From CAKSFT01 sp045544615 (GTDB lineage Bacteria; Bacillota; Clostridia; UBA1381), in assembly GCA_045544615.1 (NCBI GenBank), contig JAZPZI010000002.1, forward strand, positions 1 to 64,000: a stretch of 64,000 bases of DNA, in the 5' to 3' direction. A program made the translations under genes and the position numbers. Under the pieces are notes generated by a model, which was given only the letters and a program-made list of their open reading frames with translations, was not told the DNA's origin and did not search any database. Below, piece by piece: positions 34,734-43,171 of this stretch; position 1 is the first letter of the stretch, and every line of letters starts with the position of its first letter.

Positions 34734-36146
34734 TTATGCAAGTTCAAGTGTAAATGTAAATTTTGTAAATTTAGAACCGTTGCCGGTATCGTTACTTTCA
34801 ACAAAAAGCTCTTGTTTGTGCAGATTCATAATATTCTTTGAAAGCGCAAGCCCGAGCCCTGCACCAAGCTTGTCGCCTGTGCGTGATTTGTCGGTTTTAT
34901 AGAATCTGTCAAAGATGTGTCCGATTTCACGCTCGTCAATGCCTAAACCGAGATTTCCGACCGATACATAAATCTTTCCTGATTTTTTAATAACCGAAAG
35001 AGTCACGGTCGACTTTTCGTAACTGAACTTTATTGCGTTATCCAAAAGGTTTATGATTACGCGCTGAATTGAACTTTTGTCTGCCAGAGCCATAAGCTTT
35101 TCGTCGGGCATTGTGACATCGAGTTCAAGCTCTTTTTCGCTTATTTTCTGTTCGAGTTGAATTATACAAAGCCGTATCAGCTCGCAAATGTCAAATTCTG
35201 TAACATCAAGCTTGAACTGCGGCGCGTTCATTTTGCTCATCTCGAGCATATCGTTTGTAAGCTTTGTCAGGCGTCTTGATTCGGCGTAGACTATCTTTAA
35301 ATATTCTTCGCTTTTCTCGGGTGGAATAGTCCCGTCTAAAATCCCGCCGACAAAGCCGGTAATTGATGTCATCGGAGTTCTCAGCTCGTGCGATACATCC
35401 GAGATAAACTCGCTTCTTGAATTGTCGAGCTGTTCTAATGACGATGCCATATGGTTAAAACTTGACGATAACTGACCGATTTCGTCATTTCCTGTCGGGA
35501 GACGCTTTTTGAGATTGCCTGATGCAACCTCCAAAACGGCGTTATTCAAATCCCGAAGAGGCTTTAAAACTGCGTGCTTTGTGTGGTTTAGAATAAGCAA
35601 TGCCGCAATAACCAATGCAACGGTACAGGCTGTTATGACAACCAGAAGAAGTGACAAAATGTTGCGGTTTATCATAGACGGCTCGGTGGTTATAAATATT
35701 GCACCGATAATGCTATCGTTATATTTTAGCGGAATGCCGACAATATATGAAAACCTGTCATATCTTCCGCCGAAACGGCCGTTTTTAGAGAGTGTCTTTC
35801 CCGAGAGAACAGTTTTTGCAAGGTCGGGAGATACTGCCTTTATCTGATTGGTTGAGGCAAAAACGGTGCCGTTTTCGTTTATGACGGTGATTTCCGAGTC
35901 TATCGCCTCGGCAATCGTAAAGAGCGAGTTGTTGTAAAAATAGAGCGCACGTGAATCAAATCCGTCAACTGCAAGGTTTGCGGTGAGCCCTTCGATAGTC
36001 CTTGATGCGCGCATTGCCATATCGAAATTCACATTTTTAATGTAGCTGTTCAAAAAAAGCGATACAACAATCGAAATGAAGAGTATAACCGATACGAGAA
36101 TTATAACTCCGCTCTTTGCAATCTTTCGGAAAACCGATTTATACAT
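34734..36146 (-). CDS. sensor histidine kinase (PhoR/WalK-like)
   Basis: 470 residues. Two membrane helices (about 12-32 and 170-190) flank a ~135-residue extracellular sensor with a dCache/PAS-like pattern. A HAMP linker (LNNAVLEVASGNLKKRLP) leads to the HisKA box with phospho-acceptor histidine in DVSHELRTPMTS (about 252-263). The ATPase has N box NLLDNAIKFS and G box GAGLGLALSKN. It should phosphorylate the response regulator encoded one base overlap upstream. The signal is unknown. Confidence 0.93.
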   Translation of the reverse strand: MYKSVFRKIAKSGVIILVSVILFISIVVSLFLNSYIKNVNFDMAMRASRTIEGLTANLAVDGFDSRALYFYNNSLFTIAEAIDSEITVINENGTVFASTNQIKAVSPDLAKTVLSGKTLSKNGRFGGRYDRFSYIVGIPLKYNDSIIGAIFITTEPSMINRNILSLLLVVITACTVALVIAALLILNHTKHAVLKPLRDLNNAVLEVASGNLKKRLPTGNDEIGQLSSSFNHMASSLEQLDNSRSEFISDVSHELRTPMTSITGFVGGILDGTIPPEKSEEYLKIVYAESRRLTKLTNDMLEMSKMNAPQFKLDVTEFDICELIRLCIIQLEQKISEKELELDVTMPDEKLMALADKSSIQRVIINLLDNAIKFSYEKSTVTLSVIKKSGKIYVSVGNLGLGIDEREIGHIFDRFYKTDKSRTGDKLGAGLGLALSKNIMNLHKQELFVESNDTGNGSKFTKFTFTLELA

Positions 36147-36829
36147 TATCTCACCTCGAATTTATAGCCAACGCCCCAGACTGTCTTTAGTTGCCATTGT
36201 TCGTTGGCATTTTCAAGCTTTTCACGAAGTCTTTTTATGTGAACATCAACAGTTCTTGAGTCACCGAAATAGTCAAATCCCCAAACCTCTTCAAGGAGTT
36301 GTTCTCTTGTAAAAACCCTGTTCGGATTCGATGCCAGGAAATACAAAAGCTCAAGCTCTTTTGGCGGTACTTCGGTTAAAACACCATTGATTTTCATTTC
36401 GTAGTTTGAAAGATTAACCGAAAGCCCGGGGAAGGAAACCTCCTCGCTGGTTGAGTCGGTTTTTGTTTCGGTACGGCGAAGAACTGCCTTGATGCGGGCG
36501 ATGAGTTCCTTTGTCTCGAACGGTTTTACCATATAGTCATCGGCACCGAGTTCAAGCCCTAAAACCTTATCAAAGGTTTCGCCCTTGGCGGTGAGCATAA
36601 TAATCGGCGTATTTGAAGTTTTTCTGATTTCACGGCAGACCTGCCAGCCGTCGGTTTCGGGCATCATAATATCTAATATGATAAGATCAGGGTTTTCCTT
36701 CTGGTATAAAGAAAGTGCGACCTTGCCGTTTTCTGCACCGATACAGGTATAGCCTTCTTTTTCAAGATAGAGTCGGATAAGTTCTACTATGCTTTTGTCA
36801 TCATCTGCAATCAGGATTTTGCTTGACAT
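36146..36829 (-). CDS. OmpR/PhoB-type response regulator
   Basis: 227 residues. The receiver domain (1-120) has acidic residues at 9-10 (IADDD), the phospho-acceptor Asp in LIILDIMMPETDG (about 54) and Lys in VKPFETKEL (about 104). The winged-helix DNA-binding domain (about 130-225) shows PKELELLYFLASNPNRVFTREQLL and RTVDVHIKRLREKL. Its stop overlaps the kinase start by one base. Confidence 0.95.
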   Translation of the reverse strand: MSSKILIADDDKSIVELIRLYLEKEGYTCIGAENGKVALSLYQKENPDLIILDIMMPETDGWQVCREIRKTSNTPIIMLTAKGETFDKVLGLELGADDYMVKPFETKELIARIKAVLRRTETKTDSTSEEVSFPGLSVNLSNYEMKINGVLTEVPPKELELLYFLASNPNRVFTREQLLEEVWGFDYFGDSRTVDVHIKRLREKLENANEQWQLKTVWGVGYKFEVR

Positions 36830-36843
36830 AAATTCATCCCCTT

Positions 36844-37401
36844 TTAAATAATAACATCCTCAAGACTAAGCTTTGGAACATTCAGGATGCCGTCTTTATC
36901 GTAAAAATACTTTTGATTCTGGCGAAAACGGCATTCCTTGCTTGCCTCTGCCGGGTAGCCGAGTGCGATTATATAAAGCAACTCGTGCTTGTCGGATAGC
37001 TTCAGGAGTTTTGATGTCTCCTTTTTCTTTACCGAGCCAATCCAGCAGGCACCGAGCCCGAAATCGTATGCACCGAGCAAAATTGCAGTTATTGCCGCAC
37101 CGGCATCGGTTTCAAAATTTTCCTTTACTGTTGTATCACCCAAAACTGCGATGTATGCGGTAGGGCGGAACTCCTTTTCGGGTGCACCTTTTTCAAGATA
37201 CCCTGCCCATTTTAAGTATGGGAAAATCTTTTCACACATCGACTTGTCGTTTATGATTTTATATCGCAGTGCTTGTACATTTGCTGCAAAAGGTGCAAGT
37301 CGTGCGTAGTTTATGAGGTGTTTTAATTTCTTTTTTGCGATAGGTTTTTGTTCGAATTTTCTAATGGTACGCCTGTTTAATAAAGCTTCAGAAACATTCA
37401 T
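36844..37401 (-). CDS. nitroreductase-family protein
   Basis: 185 residues. The FMN-binding start is RRTIRKFEQKPI (10-21) and the conserved GACWIG sits near 116-121. Short nitroreductase-like flavoproteins reduce nitro, quinone or dehalogenation substrates with NAD(P)H; the true substrate is unknown. It is first gene of a run into the two-component genes, 14 bases apart. The promoter is at 37452-37480. Confidence 0.87.
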   Translation of the reverse strand: MNVSEALLNRRTIRKFEQKPIAKKKLKHLINYARLAPFAANVQALRYKIINDKSMCEKIFPYLKWAGYLEKGAPEKEFRPTAYIAVLGDTTVKENFETDAGAAITAILLGAYDFGLGACWIGSVKKKETSKLLKLSDKHELLYIIALGYPAEASKECRFRQNQKYFYDKDGILNVPKLSLEDVII

Positions 37402-37451
37402 TGAATAATATCCCTTTCCATTCGTATTCGTACTTATACATTCCTATAATT

Positions 37452-37480
37452 ATTGTACCATAAAAATTGTGAATATGCAA
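37452..37480 (-). promoter_or_regulatory. promoter of the nitroreductase/two-component operon
   Basis: Minus strand TTGCAT (37480-37475), 17-base spacer, TACAAT (37457-37452) preceded by TGG. Confidence 0.65.
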
Positions 37481-37534
37481 GGTGGTAAAATGTTAAATAA
37501 TTGTAAACGGCGGAAATTTAACCCCCTTTTTTTC

Positions 37535-37563
37535 TTTACAGAAATAAAAAAATGTGGTAAAAT
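37535..37563 (+). promoter_or_regulatory. promoter of the decarboxylase-recD2 operon
   Basis: TTTACA at 37535-37540, 17-base spacer, TAAAAT at 37558-37563 preceded by TGG. Confidence 0.75.
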
Positions 37564-37591
37564 GTAAATATAGAAAAGGGAGGTGCAGAAT

Positions 37592-38986
37592 ATGAGAGGA
37601 TATGTCGAAAAAATGCTCAGAAAATATAAGCGTTTTGGAAGAATTTCCTTTGCTATGCCGGGACACAAAAACACCCGTGCAATGAAACGCTATTTTGCGC
37701 TGCCCGACGTGACCGAGCTTGCCGATACCGACAGCCTTCACAATCCGCACTCCGCAATTTTAAAAGCAGAGAAAAGGATTGCAGAGCTTACAGGTGCAGA
37801 AAATAGCTTTATCCTCATAAATGGCTCAACATCCGGTATTTTTGCGATGCTTGCAAGCTGTACAAAAAGAGGGGATAAGGTTCTCCTGAGCCGCTCTGCT
37901 CATATGTCTGCCATAAATGCCTGTCAGGTTTTAGGACTTTTGCCGGTCTTTTTTGAACATAAAATATATGAAAAATTCCAGCTTCACGGCGAGGCGGATA
38001 TTTCCGACCTTATAAAAAAACTCGAGGGAAATGATATAGCTTGCGTGCTTGTAACCTCGCCCAACTATTTCGGTGCGGTATCCGATATAAAGAGTATTGC
38101 AAGAGTGTTAAAGGACAAAAATATTCCGCTTTTGGTTGATGAGGCACACGGTGCACATTTCATGCTCGGCGGAAAACTGCCCGAAAGTGCAATCAGGCTT
38201 GGTGCGGATATGTCGGTAATAAGCACCCATAAGACATTGAATGCTTTTAACCAGACGGCAGTTCTGAATTTGAAGTCACGCCTGATATCGCCCGAGAGGG
38301 TCGGGGAAGTTCTCACTTTCTTTGAAACATCAAGCCCGTCATATCCGCTTGTTGCGTCTGCCGAGGGTGCAGTGTATGACTGCATAAGGGACAGAAAAAA
38401 GTGGGAAAAGCTGGTTGAGAGAACTCAAAAATTAAGGGAGGATTTGAGGTCGAAAACCAGAATCTTAATTCCGTCAACGGATGACGGCTTTTTTGAGTTT
38501 GACAAAACAAGGCTCGTATTTAATTTTTCGGAATATAACCTTTCGGGTTATGAGGTGTCGGATATTTTAAGAGAATACTATAACATTGATATAGAAATGG
38601 CGGATGCCGAAAATATTGTGCTGATTGCGACAAAGGAAAACACCCGTGAAGAGTTTGGCGTGTTAAGGCGTGCGCTTATTAAGATTTGCAAGACGCGTGA
38701 GGAGAGCGAAATGTCGCATTCTCAACCGTATCTTCCCGAAGTGGAGGAGTGTGTTGTAGCACCTTCGGAGGTCTTGCAAAAAGAAAGAGAGTATCTTGAG
38801 CTTGAGAAAAGTATCGGAAGGATTTCTGCAAAAACGGTGACGGTGTATCCGCCTGCAGTTCCGGTTCTTATTCCGGGCTCGTACATTACCCGGGAGGCTA
38901 TTGATTACCTTATGTCGACAAAGGGTGAGATAACCGGACTTGTTGACGGTAAAATCCCTGTGATAAAGGGGGATTCAGATGGCTGA
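37592..38986 (+). CDS. Orn/Lys/Arg decarboxylase class I family protein
   Basis: 464 residues, the short (B. subtilis SpeA/YaaO-like) form without the N-terminal wing domain. The PLP fold shows AMPGHKNTRAM (23-33), GSTSGIFAML, the aspartate of LLVDEAHGAHF and the Schiff-base lysine in STHKTLNAFNQ (about 214). The expected reaction is decarboxylation of arginine, lysine or ornithine to a polyamine precursor; which one cannot be decided. ATG 37592 follows GGGAGG by eight bases. The gene overlaps recD2 by eight bases. Confidence 0.9.
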   Translation: MRGYVEKMLRKYKRFGRISFAMPGHKNTRAMKRYFALPDVTELADTDSLHNPHSAILKAEKRIAELTGAENSFILINGSTSGIFAMLASCTKRGDKVLLSRSAHMSAINACQVLGLLPVFFEHKIYEKFQLHGEADISDLIKKLEGNDIACVLVTSPNYFGAVSDIKSIARVLKDKNIPLLVDEAHGAHFMLGGKLPESAIRLGADMSVISTHKTLNAFNQTAVLNLKSRLISPERVGEVLTFFETSSPSYPLVASAEGAVYDCIRDRKKWEKLVERTQKLREDLRSKTRILIPSTDDGFFEFDKTRLVFNFSEYNLSGYEVSDILREYYNIDIEMADAENIVLIATKENTREEFGVLRRALIKICKTREESEMSHSQPYLPEVEECVVAPSEVLQKEREYLELEKSIGRISAKTVTVYPPAVPVLIPGSYITREAIDYLMSTKGEITGLVDGKIPVIKGDSDG

Positions 38987-41231
38987 CGGATTTGATAAGG
39001 TTGAAGGAAATGTAATCGAAATTATATACTCAAACCCTGAAAACGGTTATACAGTGTGCGAGCTCGACAGTAAGGAAGAGGGACTCTTTACCGCAACGGG
39101 ATATATGCCCTATATAAGCGAGGGTGAGCATGTTGTACTGCATGGGATGTGGGTTACCCACCACGAATACGGTGAACAGTTCAAGTGCGAGTATTATGAA
39201 ACACTGATGCCGCAGGACGAGAATGCAATCCTGCAGTATCTCTCATCAGGGATTGTTCCGGGGATTCGTGAGGCGACAGCGAAAAAGCTCGTGGCGCATT
39301 TCGGAACAGAGGTTCTGAACATCATGCTTGCTGACCCGATGCGACTTAGCGAAATCAAGGGTATTTCTGAGTCGAGGGCACAAAAAATCGGAGAGGAATT
39401 TTCTGCACTCCAGTCTGTTCAAAATATTGTTATGTTCCTGCAACAATACAGAGTCTCTGCGAATATGGCGGTAAAGGTGCACCGTGCACTTGGGAACGAT
39501 GCGGTTGAGCGGATAAAGAAAAATCCGTATATTCTGGCAGACAGAGTCGAGGGCGTCAGCTTTAAAACGGCCGATAATATTGCCTATATGATGGGGATTG
39601 AAAAGAATAATCCCGAGCGTATAAGAACAGGCCTCAAATACTTTTTGTATCAGGCGGCGTATTCTTCGGGGCATACCTATCTGCCACTTGAGGTGCTTGT
39701 TGAACACGGGGCATATAATCTTGAGATAACCGAGGACGAGGCTCGCAATTCTCTGAGCGAGCTTGTCTTTGAAAAGGATATTGTCTTTGACGAAGTGGAC
39801 GGACAAAAAGTATGCTATCTTGCAAACTATGCAAAGAGCGAGCGTTATGTCGCAAGACGTGTAATATCTCTTGCAGAGAACGACGATGAGCTTATCCCGG
39901 AAACCGAGTGTGAAAAGCTCATAGAGGAGATTTCCGAAGAGGAAGAAATCGAACTTGCACCCGAACAGTTTATGGCGGTAAAGGCGGTAGCAAAATCGGG
40001 ATGCGTTGTTATAACAGGCGGACCGGGTACAGGAAAAACCACGACTATAAATACAATGATTAAATTGCTCGAAAGACTTGGCAAAAAGATTGCACTCACT
40101 GCTCCGACCGGGCGTGCTGCAAAGAGAATGAGCCAGGTTTCGGGGCTTGAGGCGATGACTATTCACCGCCTTTTGGGAGTACAGAAAAGCGACGGTGAAA
40201 ACCACCATATTTTCTGCCATGACGAGGAAGAACCGCTTGATGCAGATGTTTTGATTGTCGATGAGGTCAGCATGATTGATATAAGCCTTATGGAGGCATT
40301 TCTTCGTGCTGTAAAACCCGGTGCGAGAGTAGTTCTCTCGGGTGATGCTGACCAGTTACCGTCGGTTGGTGCGGGAAATGTGTTGAGGGATATTATAGGC
40401 TCTGATACTGTTCCGGTCATAAAACTCAGGAGGATTTTCCGTCAGGCACAGGAAAGCCTGATAGTCCTTAATGCTCACAGAATAAACAATGGTGAGTTTC
40501 CTGACCTTGGAAGACGTGACAGTGACTTTTTCTATATGCAAAGACGTGAGCCCGAGCATATCGCACACACCATAGCTGACCTGTATAAAAACAGGCTTCC
40601 CAACACCTATGATATAAACCCGACAAGTGACATACAGATACTATCGCCATCTAAAAAGGGTGTCTCGGGAACTGTTTCACTAAACAACATTATCCAGAAC
40701 GAGGTCAATCCGCCCGATATGATGAAGCAGGAGATTGCGTACGGAAAGAGAGTTTTCCGTGTTGGTGACAAGGTAATGCAGACCAAGAACAATTACGACA
40801 TCTGCTGGTTGAGAGATGACGGAGAAGAGGGTAGCGGAATATTTAACGGCGACATGGGTGTAATTGCGAGCATATCGCTGATTGACAAGTATATGAATAT
40901 CGTTTTTGACGAGGACAGGCTTGTAAGATATGAATTCGGCAACCTTGACGAGCTCGAGCTTGCTTATGCAATCACGGTTCACAAAAGTCAGGGAAGTGAG
41001 TTCCCGGTGGTTATTATGCCGCTTTCGAACTTTGCACCGATGCTTATGTGCAGAAATCTATTCTATACGGCAGTAACCAGAGCAAAGCAGATGGTGATAC
41101 TTGTCGGAACACCCGAGGCGTGTGCAAAGATGGTATCGAATGCAAGCGAAAAGAAGCGTTATTCGGGGCTTTTGGAGAAATTGCAAAAGAATTCAAAGGA
41201 AAGCCGTGATGATGTTTTTTCTACATTATAA
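38979..41231 (+). CDS. recD2: RecD2-type ATP-dependent DNA helicase
   Basis: 750 residues. The N-terminal OB-like and helix-hairpin-helix region (about 1-200, SSGIVPGIREATAKKLVAHFG) is typical of RecD2 and absent from RecBCD RecD. Superfamily 1B motor motifs follow: Walker A TGGPGTGKTTTIN (about 344-356), Walker B VLIVDEVSMID, motif III SGDADQLPSVGAGNVLRD, and motif VI YAITVHKSQGSEFP with YTAVTRAK. It unwinds DNA 5' to 3' in repair without RecBC. The start overlaps the decarboxylase gene. Confidence 0.94.
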   Translation: MADGFDKVEGNVIEIIYSNPENGYTVCELDSKEEGLFTATGYMPYISEGEHVVLHGMWVTHHEYGEQFKCEYYETLMPQDENAILQYLSSGIVPGIREATAKKLVAHFGTEVLNIMLADPMRLSEIKGISESRAQKIGEEFSALQSVQNIVMFLQQYRVSANMAVKVHRALGNDAVERIKKNPYILADRVEGVSFKTADNIAYMMGIEKNNPERIRTGLKYFLYQAAYSSGHTYLPLEVLVEHGAYNLEITEDEARNSLSELVFEKDIVFDEVDGQKVCYLANYAKSERYVARRVISLAENDDELIPETECEKLIEEISEEEEIELAPEQFMAVKAVAKSGCVVITGGPGTGKTTTINTMIKLLERLGKKIALTAPTGRAAKRMSQVSGLEAMTIHRLLGVQKSDGENHHIFCHDEEEPLDADVLIVDEVSMIDISLMEAFLRAVKPGARVVLSGDADQLPSVGAGNVLRDIIGSDTVPVIKLRRIFRQAQESLIVLNAHRINNGEFPDLGRRDSDFFYMQRREPEHIAHTIADLYKNRLPNTYDINPTSDIQILSPSKKGVSGTVSLNNIIQNEVNPPDMMKQEIAYGKRVFRVGDKVMQTKNNYDICWLRDDGEEGSGIFNGDMGVIASISLIDKYMNIVFDEDRLVRYEFGNLDELELAYAITVHKSQGSEFPVVIMPLSNFAPMLMCRNLFYTAVTRAKQMVILVGTPEACAKMVSNASEKKRYSGLLEKLQKNSKESRDDVFSTL

Positions 41232-41235
41232 TTGC

Positions 41236-41252
41236 TTGTCAAAAAATGACAA
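41236..41252 (+). promoter_or_regulatory. palindrome upstream of the microcompartment operon, candidate operator
   Basis: Perfect TTGTCA-N5-TGACAA, 41 bases before the -35 of the BMC promoter. A DeoR-family gene is in the operon and could bind it; this is inference. Confidence 0.5.
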
Positions 41253-41292
41253 AAAGGGACACATAAAATATTTTCTTTTTGGTATAAATCTA

Positions 41293-41321
41293 TTTACAAA
41301 GCAAGGGAAATGTAGTATAAT
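41293..41321 (+). promoter_or_regulatory. promoter of the BMC operon
   Basis: TTTACA at 41293-41298, 17-base spacer, TATAAT at 41316-41321, 63 bases before the aldolase start. Confidence 0.82.
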
Positions 41322-41384
41322 CAAAGAGAAAACCAAATAAAACAAAGAAAAACCAAAAATAAAATATTTCAGGAGGGGAATTCT

Positions 41385-42212
41385 ATGTTTAAATCAGATT
41401 TTGAAATCAAGAAAGAAATCTGTGAAATTGGTAGAAGAATTTACCAGGACGGTTTTGTTGCAGCAAACGACGGTAACATCTCGGTTAAGGTTGATGACAA
41501 TACCTTTTTCGTAACACCAACAGGCGTAAGTAAGGGTTATATGACACCTGATATGATCTGTAAGGTTGACAAGGACTTGAAGTTAAAGGAGCCAAACAAG
41601 TGGAAGCCTTCATCAGAAGCAAAGATGCACTTGAGAGTTTATCAGGAAAGACCTGATGTTAATGCTGTAGTGCACGCACATCCACCGATTGCAACATCAT
41701 TTGCAATTGCTGGCATTCCTCTGGATAAGCTTATCATGCCTGAAGCAGTAATTTTCCTTGGCGGAGTACCGATTGCAGAATACGGCACACCATCAACAAT
41801 GGAAATTCCTGATTCATTGATGCCATACATTCAGGACTACGATGCAATTCTTCTTGCAAACCACGGTGCATTGAGCTTTGGTTGCGATTTGAATACAGCA
41901 TTCTTCAGAATGGAATCAACAGAATTCTATGCAAAGCTTTTGATGTATGCAAGACTTCTTGGCGGTGAAAAGGAAATCCCATGCGGCGAAGTTAAGAAGC
42001 TCATCGAGCTCAGAAAGAACTTCAATGTTCCGGGACATCACCCAATGGAAAAGCTTTGCCCAAGCTGCTACAATGACGAAGCTAAGGACATGACTCCAAC
42101 AGAAGCTGCAGAAAAGTTCGGCGGCTCATGCGGATGCGGTACAAGCGATGCAAAGGTTGAGGATATCGTAGCTGAAGTTACAAAGAGAGTTTTGGCACAG
42201 TACAAGAAATAA
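41385..42212 (+). CDS. class II aldolase, microcompartment-targeted (fuculose/rhamnulose-1-phosphate aldolase-like)
   Basis: 275 residues. The FucA/adducin fold occupies about 1-215 with zinc-site histidines in VVHAHPPIA (about 92-100) and LANHGALSFG, and EAKMHLRVY upstream. The extra tail has CPSC and CGCG cysteine pairs and ends in an amphipathic helix, KVEDIVAEVTKRVLAQYKK, of the kind that targets cargo into BMC shells. It should cleave fuculose- or rhamnulose-1-phosphate to DHAP and lactaldehyde. It is first in the operon and the only sugar-specific enzyme there. AGGAGGGG precedes the ATG. Confidence 0.88.
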   Translation: MFKSDFEIKKEICEIGRRIYQDGFVAANDGNISVKVDDNTFFVTPTGVSKGYMTPDMICKVDKDLKLKEPNKWKPSSEAKMHLRVYQERPDVNAVVHAHPPIATSFAIAGIPLDKLIMPEAVIFLGGVPIAEYGTPSTMEIPDSLMPYIQDYDAILLANHGALSFGCDLNTAFFRMESTEFYAKLLMYARLLGGEKEIPCGEVKKLIELRKNFNVPGHHPMEKLCPSCYNDEAKDMTPTEAAEKFGGSCGCGTSDAKVEDIVAEVTKRVLAQYKK

Positions 42213-42229
42213 TTAAGGAATTGATGTAA

Positions 42230-43171
42230 ATGAGTAATTCCGCATTATATACAGGGTTCGGAGATAAAGGATATACCCAGACCCTGAAAAACAAGCACAT
42301 ATTGAAGTCTGACGAACTGATAAATCTTTTAGGAACGATAGATGAGTTCTCGGCAGCGCTCGGTGTTGCAAAAGCATCCGCAAGAGACAAGGAGCTGATT
42401 GCTGACATTGAGAGAGTGCAGAAGAAGATGATTGGTGTGATGGGTGAGATTTCGGGCTCAAAACCTGATGTCACAAAAGATTGCATCAAGGCGGTTGAAA
42501 ATCTGATCGACAAATACTCGGTTGAATTTTCCGGCTTTACGATTTCGGGTGCAAATCCCGTTTCTGCAAACCTGAATCTTGCACGTACAATTATAAGACG
42601 AGGCGAGAGAATTGCTGCAAAGCTTAGCTCGGCAGGAAGAATCAGAAGTGAGACATTTATTTACTTAAACAGACTTTCCGATTTGGCGTATGCGATGGCT
42701 GAATATTCTAAAAAAGAAAAGTTCACTCAGGACATATCGGCCAGGTCAGAAACTATACACGAACTTACACTGGATTTGGCAAAGGAGATTTCCCTTGCGA
42801 TTGAAAAGTATGCCGAAAGTCTGGGCAAGAAGGTTGTTGTTGCAATAGTAGACGGAGGTGCAAACCTCATACTCATTCATTCGATGAATGATGCCTACAT
42901 CGCAAGCGTACAGATTGCCTGGGACAAAGCATATACCTCTTGTGCATTAAAGATGCCTACGCATATCGCGCTTGAGGAGTCAAGGGGCGGAAATCTTGAC
43001 GGACTTGTTCCGCCCGACAGTAACCGGTTGATGCTTTTGGGCGGAGGATTCCCGCTAAAGATTAACGGAAGGGTTGTCGGAGCGCTCGGAGTTTCGGGAG
43101 GAACTGCCGAGGAGGATATCGGATTTGCCGAATTCGGAGCAATCTATCTGGAAAGGAGGTTGGAGTTATGA
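42230..43171 (+). CDS. pduO: PduO-type protein: ATP:cob(I)alamin adenosyltransferase plus PduOC/GlcG domain
   Basis: 313 residues in two domains. Residues 1-170 are the PduO adenosyltransferase: YTGFGDKGYTQ (7-17), LARTIIRRGERIAAKL (about 117-132) and YLNRLSDLAYAMAEY. Residues 185-313 are the PduOC/HbpS-like domain (VVVAIVDGGANLILIHSM). It supplies adenosylcobalamin to diol dehydratases in Pdu compartments, yet no B12 dehydratase is encoded here. The N-terminal motif is less canonical than TRTGDxGxT. It lies 17 bases after the aldolase and overlaps the next gene by four. Confidence 0.87.
   Translation: MSNSALYTGFGDKGYTQTLKNKHILKSDELINLLGTIDEFSAALGVAKASARDKELIADIERVQKKMIGVMGEISGSKPDVTKDCIKAVENLIDKYSVEFSGFTISGANPVSANLNLARTIIRRGERIAAKLSSAGRIRSETFIYLNRLSDLAYAMAEYSKKEKFTQDISARSETIHELTLDLAKEISLAIEKYAESLGKKVVVAIVDGGANLILIHSMNDAYIASVQIAWDKAYTSCALKMPTHIALEESRGGNLDGLVPPDSNRLMLLGGGFPLKINGRVVGALGVSGGTAEEDIGFAEFGAIYLERRLEL

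Noticed and set aside
39246..40220. Long minus-strand open frame of 324 codons opposite recD2
   Set aside because: It lies wholly inside a conserved helicase gene, has no ribosome site and a Cys/His/Arg-rich composition typical of an antisense shadow. The same applies to frames at 18353-18982, 20834-21571, 30490-31290, 49650-50351 and 62488-63348.
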